Assembly: GCA_037355855.1 (NCBI GenBank)
Contig: CM074768.1
Location: 1,798,001-1,862,000, forward strand
Reading direction: 5' to 3'
From: Pseudo-nitzschia pungens
Lineage: Eukaryota; Bacillariophyta; Bacillariophyceae; Bacillariales; Bacillariaceae
Length of the DNA stretch: 64,000 bases
The notes under the pieces are model-generated. The model did no database searches, was not told where the DNA came from, and worked only from the letters and a program-made list of their open reading frames with translations. This document shows positions 10,128-20,924 of this stretch, piece after piece. Position 1 is the stretch's first letter. Each line of letters begins with the position of its first letter. The position numbers and the translations under genes are program-made.

Positions 10128-12805
10128 CTCCAGCCGTCAACCCTCCGACCTTGACATCGGCTCTACTCGCTGCGTCGTCTTCGTCGTCGCTTCCCCTTTC
10201 AGCTATCTGGGGCGTTGTTTTTGGAGATACCTTCGCAGAAGCTCCCGTCGTACAACACAGCTTAGACTGACGCTGCGCTGGTACCACACATGCCACAATC
10301 TTACGGCACGCACCTGCATTGTGCTGGATGTAAGATGCCATGCATGTTCCTTCCCATCAACATAACGTACGAGTCAAACGCCGAGTACTGAAGCCCAAAA
10401 TTTGACTGTCTACGATGACCGACGCGCAGTAACTATTTGCTGAGCCGAATCCATATGACAACGGCTTACACGGTCTTTACAGGCGAACAACGTTATACAG
10501 AGCAATGTTACGATTTACGAGTGTCCTGCTTCGCGTTTTCAAGATCCCTTCACCGACACTGGGGCGTTTCTCGAGCTCCCTTCACGGACGCGGTTTTCGA
10601 GCTCCCTTCACGGACGGCGAGCAATGTTCCGATGCAACGTATGAGTCAAACGCTGCGTGTTGCACGCCAGCAAGCCATTCATCGACGCGAAGTGACAGAC
10701 AATTTTACGACGATTCTTACGACACGTCCTTTACAGGCGCAACAGCGTTGTACGAAACAATGTTACGGTCAGAGACCCGTAAAAGTCCAACGCATACAAG
10801 ACCATGCTGTCTGGCTCGTCGCTTTCCCTGCATACAAGACCATGCTGTCTGGCCCGTCGCTTTCCCTTCAGTTATCTGGGGCGTTGTCGCTGTGGCACGT
10901 CCCCTTTTTACGGGCGCAACCGCAATGTACGGAGCAATGTTACAGTCAGCAAAACGTCCGAGTTGAACCCTGAGTGCCACACGCACGCACGCAATTGCCG
11001 AGACCACGTTCTTCTTTCCTGTGTCGCCGCTTTCCCTTCAGCATCTGGGGCGTTTTTCGAGATCCTTCACGAAAGCTGGGGCGTTTTTCGCGATCCCCTT
11101 CACGGACGCTAGGATGATCGATGCGACAAACAAAGAACAGGCGATCGTTTTATCGCTCCGAAACTATTCAGTCCAGTACCGAAACCAGCATCGCAACCAC
11201 AAGGGCCAGATTCGACTGTAATGTTCCGGGTTATCCTGTTACGAGCTATCCTGTTACGATCGTACACGCCACAAGAACACAGTACAGACTTCCACTGTGT
11301 TGCCCAGCATGATGTTCGACGCATGAATGCCATCTATCTACGACACCAGGAGCACTGTTCCGATTCCAGGAGAACCATTACAACGCACATGATTCACTCT
11401 TCTATTTACAAAACCACGCTCCAAGTGATGCTGCCTAGTAGATTCAACTGTATGCACCAGGCGCTGTTGTTCCTTTCAACTGAAATGGGGCGCATAACCT
11501 GTGATAGTATGAGCCGTACAGATAGCAGCTCGCTTACAGAGACACGCTCTCCTTCTTACGAATGGACAGCTTGCACTTGCCGACAACCAGCAACGATGCC
11601 TCGATTCGACCGTGACGTTCCGAACAGCCCTGTTCCGAGAAGCCCTGTCACTACGGCTGCACGCAGCCACAACTGGAAGACTCTCATTTACAGGCACGCT
11701 TCCATACGAATGGTGTCGTACAAATACCACGCATGACTTGCCACGGTGCTTGCTTGATCAGGTGTATATCTCACGGCTATTACAGGAGCAGCATAATTCG
11801 ATATGCTATATACGCTCATCGACGCGCCATATACGCTCATCGACGCGCCTTTTGGAATGGTTTCACCACGTCGCTTACGTCACCACTAAGCTGGGGCGTG
11901 TTTCGAGACCCCTTCACAGAACGGCAACCAAATTTATCGATCTGAGACTGTCCGGTCCAGTACAGAAACTGCTGTTCCCAGGCTATTCAAGGAGCAGCAT
12001 AATTTGCTATTCCATCTACGATCATCGACGCGACGTGACAGACGATTTCACGAAGGCTATTGGAATGGTTCCAGTGTTTCAAGATAAGCAAGCGCACGAC
12101 CAAGTTACAGAAGCTCCGCGTTTTGAATCTATGATTAGTACGAACAGCCAGCTCCTTCGCAACCAGTGTGGTTGGCACATCTGTACTTTCATGTTATGAC
12201 CCATATACATCGGACACATGGCTTGTGTCATCCCCCATCTACATAGGGCACATGGCTTATGGTATTGCCCATCTACATGGGGCGCATAACCTGTGATACT
12301 ACTACCTCACATGTGTCACAGTCCCAATGTCCATGAATCCAAAGTATGATCATCTTCCTCTTGCAATCATGGATGGGGCGTATTAAATTGTAACCGTGAC
12401 TCCAATATGCGTTCCCTTCGACAGATATATTCCCCATTAACAAACCCATTTCAAGACCATCATTCCTGCACATGGGGCGCAAGAACTATGCTGCTACCCA
12501 TACACATGGGGCGCAAGCACTGAGCCGTCACTTCCATCCACACCATCTCCACTTCAGACATGGGGCGTAAGTTTTACCTTTCAAGCATGGGGCGCAAGAC
12601 CTGTGTTGTTACCCATCTACATGGGGCGCAAGCCTTGTGCTATCGCAAGTTCCCTATTTCCAACATGGGGCGCAAGACCTGTGCTGTTACCCATATACAT
12701 GGGGCACAGCCTTGTGCTATTGCTTTTCACACGTGTCACATTTCCAATGTCTTGTCCATGAATCCAGAGTAAGTTAATCTTACTCCTGCACACATAGATG
12801 GGGCG
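10128..12805. other. Non-coding tail of the LTR element, repeat mosaic
   Basis: No credible gene. Motif families recur irregularly. (C)TGGGGCGTTTTTCGAGAT followed by CCTTCACGGACGC is found near 10205, 10560, 10870, 11045, 11080 and 11890. ACGGAGCAATGTTACAG-like words are near 10500, 10755 and 10935. CATGGGGCGCAAG words occur about every 50-60 bp from 12240 to 12720. GGGGCGTATTAAATTGTAAC at about 12376 copies the junction found at the 3' LTR (GGGGCG + TGTTAAATTG). The purine-rich GATGGGGCG before 12806 is the likely polypurine tract. Confidence 0.6.
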
Positions 12806-13300
12806 TGTTAAATTGTAACCGTGACATGCGCGAAATAATTTTATGTGCGCGCATCATGCGCGAAAAGAAAAGAAATAGTTTTCTACTGGGTTTCCAGTAC
12901 TGTTTGTACACGATGAAAAAGAAAACAACAGCAGCAGCAAGCAACAACAAACAGCACTCAAACACTCAGTATCCTTAACAAAACAACAACGTCGAATCCC
13001 CGACAGTTGTTGTTCCCATACCTTTAGTTTAACTCTGATTTGAATACCTTGAAACGTACACCTGCTCATCAGCAGCCCCTGTAGAACTACAAGCCTAAGG
13101 TCTAACTGACTGAGTCCCATTACTGGATAAGTTAGAATAGACCTGGTTGATCAGCTTTGATCAATCGTAGTGGTTAATCCGAGACTATCGATACATCGGA
13201 CCGGCACCTCAACCAGTTTGCAGCCTTTGCTACATGATATCTCCAAGCTTGCCTTAGGACTTATCAGCTTGATACTACCTGTTTCAGCTACATTTTAATA
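12806..13300 (+). repeat. 3' LTR of the non-autonomous element
   Basis: 495 bp, matching 7522-8016 with one substitution seen. It is followed by GGGGG and the continuation of the interrupted satellite unit. Confidence 0.92.
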
Positions 13301-13432
13301 GGGGGATACTAAACAGGATGCTAAACAGGATGCTAGGCCCCTCTTCTAGTATAATTTGTACCAGAGCTACATACCCCAGCTGTTACCCTTCCTTTTTACA
13401 AGATGTACAGGGTGCGAACTAAAAGATGGTGC
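13301..13432 (+). repeat. Remainder of the interrupted ~150-bp satellite unit
   Basis: GGGGGATACTAAACAGGATG, GCTAGGCCCCTC and AAGATGTACAGGGTGCG follow the order of the forward array. The unit passes directly into a GGTGCATTATG minisatellite. Confidence 0.9.
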
Positions 13433-13735
13433 ATTGTGGTGCATCATTATGTGGTGCATAATACAATGCATTATATGGTACATTATATTATGGTGCATTT
13501 TACTGTGCATTGTACGGTCCATTATATGGTGCATTTTACTGTGCATTGTACTGTGCATTGTACGGTGCATTATATGGTGTATTGTACGGTGCATTATGTG
13601 GTGCATTATGTGGTGCATTATGTGGTGCATTATGTGGTGCATTATGTGGTGCATTATGTGGTGCATTATGTGGTGCATTATGTGGTGCATTATGTGGTGC
13701 ATTATGTGGTGCATTATGTGGTGCATTTTACAATT
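13433..13735. repeat. 12-bp minisatellite (ATTATGTGGTGC)n
   Basis: Degenerate at first (ATTATATGGTGC, ATTGTACGGTGC), then about eleven clean units from 13595 to 13727. Frames stay open on both strands only because the unit is a multiple of three without a stop. Not coding. Confidence 0.95.
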
Positions 13736-13884
13736 GAATAATACCATATTATTAGTAATACAAACCTGGAACATGGTTGATTTTTTATTTTTAAATTACA
13801 AAGTAGATATTGAATTCTTCAACCATCCCAAAAATCGCGCGAGATCCCATCCCTTCGCGCGCTATAAAATTTTGAAAAACAAAT

Positions 13885-14004
13885 ATTGAATTCCCGCAGA
13901 CCCTAGTAACCGACACCAGACGACACCAGACAACACCAGACGACACCAGATGACACCAGACGACACCAGAGGACACCAGACGACACCAGTCAACACCAGT
14001 GTTC
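13885..14004. repeat. GACACCAGAC/T minisatellite
   Basis: About ten copies of GACACCAG(A/T)(C/T) with small variations. A stretch of plain AT-rich sequence (13736-13884) lies before it. Confidence 0.85.
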
Positions 14005-14275
14005 TAATGTTCGTAATGTTCGTAATGTTTGTAATGTTCGTAATGTTCGTCATGTTCGTAATGTTCGTAATGTTCGTTTGTTCGTCTCGTACATTCATAT
14101 GTTCGTGTGTTCCATATTTTGTATCTTTGTATCTTTGTATTTTCGTATGTTCGTCTGGAACATACGAACATATAAACGTACGAGACGAACAAACAAATAT
14201 TACGAACATTACGAACATTACGAACATACGATAATTTTTCCTGTTCGCGAACATCACTACCGGTACTCTACCTAC
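14005..14275. repeat. Inverted 9-bp repeat (GTTCGTAAT / ATTACGAAC)
   Basis: The left arm has GTTCGTAAT units (14005-14085), then GTTTGTTCGTCTCGTAC. A short centre with repeats of TTTGTATC follows, and then GTACGAGACGAACAAAC with ATTACGAAC units (14175-14228). The right end reads ACATACGATAATTTTTC and TGTTCGCGAACATCACT. A homologous copy sits at 16063-16285. Confidence 0.85.
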
Positions 14276-14409
14276 AAGTACCGTACTTGTAAGGTTACCC
14301 ACGAAGTAATCAGTACAAACAGTACGTACAAGTACTGGTACTGGTACCACAGATACTTTGTACGGTACCATGTTAGGTTCCGTCTGTATCTTAGCACCCA
14401 GTATATCTT

Positions 14410-14529
14410 ACATTACTGATCTGCTAAGAGCTGGGGTATGTAGATCTGGTACAAATCCTACTGGAAGGGCCCAGCATCCTGTCTAGCATCCTGTTTAATA
14501 TACCCCCTTATTTCTGTACAGTTCCGTCT
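14410..14529 (-). repeat. ~150-bp satellite (reverse orientation)
   Basis: CTAAGAGCTGGGGTATGTAG, GGTACAAATCCTACTGGAAG and CAGCATCCTGTCTAGCATCC form the reverse complement of the 5640-6453 unit. It is interrupted at GTAT by the next element. Confidence 0.9.
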
Positions 14530-14533
14530 GTAT

Positions 14534-15521
14534 TGCGTTGATATTTGCCCGTCGGCAATTATAGAGAGTAGTATTAACGACAACAGAGTGGTAACAACAA
14601 CAACAACAGCAGCACATCCAGTGCTGGCAAACAGTAAGTCCACAGTGGATACTGTTCTGGTGTTATTGCATACACTTAGTTACTACAGGATACTCCCCTA
14701 GAGGTACAAAGATATCGGTCGATAGAGAGGGCATGATAGGGTGCTTAGTTTAAGGTAGATAAAAAGGAAGTGGGAGCTGAGCACTTGAGCGCTTAGCTCA
14801 GCTCAGCTCTGTATTCGTGGTATTGGAGGGAACTCCGTGCTAGCGTACAGCGCTGTAGAGTACAGTACTGTATTGTACGGAGTAGCGTGACCCATGGAGT
14901 AGCGTATACAAATAGCGGGCTAGCATACCGTATATCCAATAGCGAGCTAGCACACTCGCTAATATGCTCGCGCGCTAGCATGCTTGAGTGTGCTTGCGCT
15001 AACTTGCTTGCGTGCTAACTGCTGGGCCGGGTTTCCAGTTACAGTACATATCGTACGTGGCAACCATACCCCGCGGTAGTTGCTCATAGGTATTAGCACA
15101 TACCTATTAGCACATACCTGTTAGCACATACCTATTAGCACATAGGTATGACACAGTATGCTAGGGGTGCTAGTGCTAGGCGTAGCAGTACAGATCCTAC
15201 ACAAGGACCTACATACTAGCCCTTAGCACACACCATAGCACCCTGTTGCAGTCACTTGCTAAGCCTGTTGCTAAGCCTGCTGCTTAGCACACAGTCTAGC
15301 ACCTTGTAAACAGTTACTGGATGCTCAGGCTTGTAGCTCTGGTAGGTTCCCCTACACAGAGGCCTTAGCACCCTGCTTAGCACCCTGCTTAGCACCCTGC
15401 TTAGCACCCTGCTTAGCACCCTGCTTAGCACACTGCTTAGCACACTGCTTAGCACGCAGCTTAGCACACAGCTTAGCACGCAGCTTAGCACACAGCTTAG
15501 CACACATTGAATATCAACACA
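14534..15521 (+). mobile_element. Non-autonomous element with GTAT/ATAC target site, copy 2
   Basis: A 988-bp relative of 6459-7226, flanked by GTAT at 14530-14533 and 15522-15525. The termini are inverted (TGCGTTGATATT at the left, AATATCAACACA at the right). It is longer than copy 1 mainly through expansion of (TTAGCACCCTGC)n at 15364-15500. It has no coding capacity. Confidence 0.75.
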
Positions 15522-15525
15522 GTAT

Positions 15526-16062
15526 CTCAGCACCCAATATATCTTATAATATAGAGCTACTAAGAGCTAGGATATGTAGATCCGGTACAAATCCTACTGG
15601 AAGGGCCCAGCATCCTGTCTAGCATCCTGTTTAATATACCCCCTTATTTCTGTACAGTTCCGTTTGTATCTTAGGACCCTGTATATCTTATAATAAAGGG
15701 CTGCTAAGAGCTGGGGTATGTAGATCTGGTACAAATCCTACTGGAAGGGCCCAGCATCCTGTCTAGCATCCTGTTGAGTATACCCCTTAGTCCTGTAGAG
15801 TTCCGTCTTTCTGTTAGCACCCTGTATATCTTATACTATAGGGGTGCTAAGAGATGGGCTATGTAAATCTGGTACAAATCCTACTTGAAGGGCCTAGCAT
15901 CCTGTCTAGCATCCTGTTTAATATACCCGCCCCTTATTTCTGTACAGTTCCGTCTATCTGTTAGCACACTGGATATCTTATAATATAGAGCTACTAAGAG
16001 CTGGGGTATGTAGATCTGGTACAAATCCTACTGGAAGGGCCCAGCATCCTGTCTAGCATCCT
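15526..16062 (-). repeat. ~150-bp satellite array, reverse orientation, four units
   Basis: TTAGCAC(C/A)C(T/C)G(T/G)ATATCTTATA begins units at about 15530, 15670, 15815 and 15960. Each contains GCTGGGGTATGTAGATC (with variants) and GGGCCCAGCATCCTGTCTAG. Confidence 0.9.
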
Positions 16063-16285
16063 GTATTTTTGTATGTATGTACCTTTGTATTTTCGTATGT
16101 TCCTCTGAAACATACGAACATACGATCATATGAACGTACGAGACGAACAAACGAACATTACGAACATTACGAACATTACGAACATTACGAACATTACGAA
16201 CATTACGAACATTACGAACATTACGAACATTACGAACGTACCGTATGAACATACGATAATTTTTCATGTTCGCGAACATCACTCT
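16063..16285. repeat. ATTACGAAC minisatellite, second copy
   Basis: The right half matches 14150-14275: GTACGAGACGAACAAAC, ten ATTACGAAC units, ACATACGATAATTTTTC and TGTTCGCGAACATCACT. The left GTTCGTAAT arm is missing, so this copy is asymmetric. It abuts the left terminus of the large transposon. Confidence 0.85.
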
Positions 16286-16289
16286 ACAT

Positions 16290-16926
16290 CCGAAAACTGG
16301 TTCGCGACCCCTCTGGAGAAAATTTTTGGGGGGTCGCGACCAATTAGTGGCTCATTTTTCACGTAGCCCCACACGTGGGCGCTAAACTACCCCATCGCGA
16401 GCCACATGTAACCCCATATCGGAGAAAATTCCATCACGACTCGAATTTATTCTTTAAGACTCAAATATTTCTGCATTCAATTAATCAAATTAATCAAATC
16501 CATCCTAATTTCTCATGCTATCGACAAATAATTTATTCTGTTACTCTAAATAATTTCCCTCTCCCCCGATTTTTTTTTTCTTTGATTTGTTATTACCAAC
16601 CATACCATTATTATTTATTATGACACTGTTGAAGAAATTCATCACGAAAATTATTTCCCAATACGGGTCGAGAATTTCGGAACTATCTCAAAAAATTCAA
16701 CCTTGTTTAAAAAAAATTATTTCATGGTTTTGGACTCCTCCAAAAATCGCGACCCCCTTTCTCCTCACATTGATCGAGAATCGTGCGTTCTCCGAAAAAA
16801 TAATTTCATACACTACGTTGCATAACACAAGCCTATCCTAATAAAAATAACCTTCATTAATAATTGTTATTCTTGGTTCAATTTTCTCATGCATACGGTA
16901 TCACACAATTTTTCGTCCAGCAAGTT
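16290..16926. other. Left terminal region of the giant transposon
   Basis: Terminal inverted repeat followed by TCGCGACC words (16310, 16334) and about 500 bp of AT-rich sequence with TTAATCAAATTAATCAAAT. No gene. The 3' end of the accessory gene lies just to the right. Confidence 0.55.
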
Positions 16927-18565
16927 TTAAATAATACCCATCGCGATATTCGCATCGACATCTCCTGTATTGCCAGCACAAAGATTTACCTCCTTGTCCT
17001 CTACACCTACTAGCAAAGCCCTCAATTCCGGACTAATGTATTCGTCAACATATTCAATGGGCCGTTGCCCACCAAACCCACCAGACGGACCGGCACTATC
17101 CATATCATTTTCGCCATTCTCACGGCAGAGCCTTTCTCTCAACTTTTCCTCACACTCTTTACCTCTCTTTGGATCCTTCCTCAGGACTGCAATTTCCCTG
17201 CACAACGTATTGAACACAGCTAGACCTTCAATCGACCATCCGTTCTTGTGTCCACTGTAACGATCACAATATTTCTTTTTCTTCCTTTTCCGTTCTGCCG
17301 TTGAATTGGTCCCGTTGCCAGCACTCCTTTCTTGCTCCACTTGATGCACCCAAACATGATATTCATTATGAAGCATCATCAATGCAAATGCTTCATCTGT
17401 AACCGTGAAAATATCACTTATCAAAAACTTTACTTTCCTGTTTGAGTAGTCCCTCTGAATCGGGCAGATGCTTGATAAAATTCGAGTCACAAAGTAATAA
17501 AAGTCATCATTTTCGCCACTACTATCATTGCCATACCTTCTATATTGTGGGTGCACTCCTGGCTCTTCTTTACTACCTTGCGATACAATCTCCACTTTAC
17601 CCGGAAAGGAACGTGGCACTACTCCATCACTTTTGAGGACATCAGCTAGTAGTACAAAAATTGTGGTATGTCACGACCGGTATTCTGTTAGAGTAGTATG
17701 GCACATATGACGCCGGTTATCAATCACCACAGCAGTACTAGCCACTTTAGTACTTACTGATGTAACGTTTTCTAGCCAAACTTTGAGCATTATGTCTCAG
17801 CTGCGCAAATGTCCGGCTCACCATACCTTTGTTGTAGTCATAGAAATGGCATAAAGGAATATCACTTGGTGGAATCACTGCATGTGACTCAATTGCTTTC
17901 GTCATAATCGTTTTAACCCGATCCTCATTCACAACAAACTTCATTTTATCAAACCATGTATTCTTGATGTATTGTGTCAGTTGCGCTACCAAACCTGTTT
18001 TCCTCCGATGTTCTTCCAGTTTATTCAAATGAAGCATCGTCATCCCTGTAGTACTTTCGGTTCCACTTACCGCTGTTAGTACTATCTTCTTGTGGTTTGC
18101 GTCGACGCCATCTTCTGCATTTGGCACCAGCACCACTGATTCCTCCATGCTCCTCCCTTTTTTTCCTCTTGTTGATTCTTCTTGTTTATCCTCCAGCAGT
18201 AGCGTCTTTTCCATTTTCAGTTCAGCAATATACTTTTCTTTCTCTTTTATGCTTTGCATTAACGTGTCGATGGATGGTGTTGGTGCATCAGTCCTTGGGG
18301 TAACAACAACCTGTTTCGATGTGGGCTTCTCGTTCGTCGGGGTACCAACAACATCTTTCGATTTCTTCTTTTGTTTGCTCTTATCCGTACCACCCACATG
18401 TGATAGTTTCCGGCTCACTTTCTGCTTCTTGTTAGTAGTACTAGCAGTACTATTACTAGTAGTAGTACTAGCATGAGATACAATTTTTCCACTTCGATTC
18501 TTCCGTGGTGCATTAGGATCGGTGTGTGTGCTTAATATTTGAAACTCCATATATTCCGTCGCCAT
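16927..18565 (-). CDS. Transposon-associated accessory protein, two exons
   Basis: Coding is complement(16927..17645, 17758..18565), giving 508 residues. The 112-bp intron has a GTAAGT donor and a CTACTAG acceptor, and phase is kept across it. The start is the ATG at 18565 (AAAATGG); an in-frame ATG at 18634 is less likely. The N-terminal part is Ser/Thr/Lys-rich with a predicted coiled coil (IKEKEKYIAELKMEKTLLL). Next comes a domain with LTQYIKNTWFDKMKFV and RTFAQLRHNAQSLARKRYI, and after the intron FLISDIFTVTDEAFALMMLH. Proteins with TV(S/T)DEAFAL are, from memory, common in diatom transposons, but I know no function. A basic KRKKKKK run could be a nuclear localisation signal. It is divergent from the transposase and looks intact. 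Confidence 0.75.
17646..17757 (-). other. Intron of the accessory gene
   Basis: Minus-strand donor GTAAGTACT at 17757, acceptor TACTAG ending at 17646, with CTCTAACAG upstream as a possible branch region. Splicing joins A + CT into one codon and removes the stop at 17747. Confidence 0.75.
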
Positions 18566-19159
18566 TTTCCTTTTCTTTTTCTTCTTTTCGAAGGATCGAA
18601 AAAAAATTGTGAAGGCATCGAATTGTGCACACATTCTTACTTACGAAACAACTTTCAATCATCTTTCATCCATCATTACCCGCAATTATTGTCAAGAGGT
18701 TGTGCTACTCTCACCAGTGGCAGTACTAGTAGTAGTAGAAGAAGTAATAACAAGCAGTACACTTCACTACCGATAGTGTTGGTGGCGCGGCTGAATGTGT
18801 AAGCGCCTTCCTGGCCGCGCCATAATTTTTATCCAGTAAAGTGTGTACAAATCTGTAATGTCTCTACTGTACCCATATCTAATGCTTCTACAAGTACTAC
18901 TATCTCTTCTAGAGTTGTACTATCGCTACCACTGAAGCATTGTTAAATACATTACTTTCTCGACTTACTGGAAAATGACTACGTAACTTGACTCTGGTAT
19001 GGTGGTGTGTCCTGTAGGCAGCTTGCTAGCGCCGTAGGTTCGAACCCTTCCCTGTTTTAATTTTAGTTCCTGCTAGCACCTCCTATTGTAAAGAACTGTG
19101 TGTTCTTTATCATTTTTCATAGCAGTCTTGGACCAAATCAACATAATGTTGTGGCTAAT
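18566..19159. other. Divergent intergenic region, part 1
   Basis: This is the upstream region of the accessory gene. It holds a GC hairpin (GGCGCGGC 18783-18790 with GCCGCGCC 18815-18822) and a GGTTCGAACCC word at about 19037 that looks like a pol III B box. The surrounding sequence does not fold as a tRNA. Several short (AGTACT)-type runs are also present. Confidence 0.4.
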
Positions 19160-20690
19160 TCATTTTCAATATACTGACAGATGCGTATGTTGAGTATTAT
19201 TCACATATATTTTCAACATTTAGTGACAATCTGTAGTCCCAGCAATTTTAAACCTCCAAAAATAAGCAAATTTTCCACCACTATGATGTGTCTGAGGCAA
19301 TATATGGGACATTTCTATCATTTCAGTGCCAATAGTCCTCACCCTATGTATGCTTGGGAGTATGAAACAAGTCTGAGTTAAAAGTACCTGACAGTTTGTC
19401 TGTCACATGTATTTAATGCATTATTTTTCCAGTACTGTCATATTTTGCCAGGAAATATACAAAATGATTTATCTCAGCCAATATATGGGACATTTATACC
19501 ATTCCAGTGCCAATAGTCCTCACCCTATGTATGTTTGGGAGCGAGTATGAAAGAAGTCCGAGTCAAAAGTACCTGATAGTTTGGGTGTCACATGTATTTA
19601 ATGCATTATTCCTCCAGTACTGCCACATTGTAATAGGAAATATACAAAATGACTTATCTGAGGCAGTATATGGAATATTTCTATCATTCCAGTGCCAAGA
19701 ATCCTTGCCCTATGTATGCTTGGGAGTATGAAACAAGTCTGAGTGAAAAGTACCTGACAGTTTGTCTGTCACATGTATTTAATGCATTATTTTTCCAGTA
19801 CTGTCATATTTTACCAGGAAATATACAAAATGATTTATCTCAGCCAATATATGGGACATTTATACCATTCCAGTGCCAATAGTCCTCACCCTATGTATGC
19901 TTGGGAGTATGAAAGAAGTCCGAGTCAAAAGTACCTGATAGTTTGGGTGTCACATGTATTTAATGCATTATTCCTCCAGTACTGCCACATTGTAATAGGA
20001 AATATACAAAATGACTTATCTGAGGCAGTATATGGAATATTTCTATCATTCCAGTGCCAATAGTCCTCACCCTATGTATGCTTGGGAGTATGAAAGAAGT
20101 CCGAGTTAAAAGTACCTGATAGTTTGGGTGTCACATGTATTTAATGCATTATTCCTCCAGTACTGCAATATTTTACAAGGAAATATACAAAATGATTTAT
20201 CTGAGGCAATATATGGAACATTTCTCCCATTCCAGTGCCAATAGTCCTCACCCTATGCATGCTTGGGAGAATGAAACAATCCTGAGTTAAAAGTACCTGA
20301 CAGTTTGTCTGTCACATGTATTTAATGCATTATTTTTCCAGTACTGTCATATTGTAATAGGAAATATACAAAATGATTTATCTCAGCCAATATATGGGAC
20401 ATTTATACCATTCCAGTGCCAAGAATCCTCACCCTATGTATGTTTGGGAGTATGAAAGAAGTCCGAGTCAAAAGTACCTGATAATTTGGGTGACACATGT
20501 ATTTAATGCATTATTCCTCCAGTACTGCCACATTTTAATAGGAAATATACAAAATGGTTTATCTGAGCCAATATATTGAACATTTCTATCATTCCAGTGC
20601 CAATAGTCCTCACCCTATGTTTGCTTGGGAGAATGAAACAATTCTGAGTCAAAAGTACCTTATAGTTTGGGTATCACATCCTTTTAATGC
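19160..20690. repeat. 181-bp tandem repeat inside the transposon, eight units
   Basis: TACCTGA(C/T)AGTTTG recurs at 19385, 19570, 19751, 19932, 20113, 20294, 20475 and 20656. The spacing is 181 bp except for one step of 185. Units share CCAGTACTG, TTATCTGAG, ATTCCAGTGCCAA and TATGTATGCTTGGGAG, and diverge by several percent. The array lies between the divergent accessory and transposase genes. It may be subterminal or regulatory; nothing shows which. Confidence 0.93.
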
Positions 20691-20924
20691 ATGTTGCCTG
20701 TCACATTTTCATTCCATTTCACACATAATCAACAATTCTGTATTTTATTCCCTCATAGGGTACAATTATTACTTATTCTGGCTGCAAACCGGCACCTTTT
20801 TTGGCAGCGGCGTCGCATTCTGGTTGCAAAGTGGCATCTCTTCCTCCAGCGGTGTCGTGTCACGTCACTCCCTCTTTCACCAAACAATTGTTATTGTATC
20901 CACCAACTCTATTTCATCCAAAAC

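Larger units (their letters stand above)
7522..13300 (+). mobile_element. Non-autonomous LTR retrotransposon with gag-like gene only
   Basis: Two 495-bp LTRs (7522-8016 and 12806-13300) are identical except for one position noticed (CAACCGG versus CAACCAG), so insertion is recent. The LTR begins TGTTAAATTG and ends CATTTTAATA. The flanks are GGGGG on both sides (7517-7521 and 13301-13305), and joining them rebuilds a normal satellite unit. The 4.8-kb interior has a candidate primer binding site, a duplicated leader, one gag-like ORF (8841-10127) and about 2.7 kb of repeat-rich non-coding sequence. No protease, integrase, reverse transcriptase or RNase H is present, so it would depend on enzymes from another element. 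Confidence 0.9.

Noticed and set aside
13355..13890. Overlapping long ORFs on both strands (e.g. 13356-13889, 13367-13774)
   Set aside because: They are produced by a 12-bp minisatellite without stop codons in any frame.
13590..16250. CRISPR-like regular arrays (ATTATGTGGTGC, ATTACGAAC, TTAGCACCCTGC)
   Set aside because: Units are contiguous with no unique spacers, and the genome is eukaryotic.
18985..19060. Possible tRNA gene around GGTTCGAACCC
   Set aside because: No acceptor or anticodon stem could be paired around the word.
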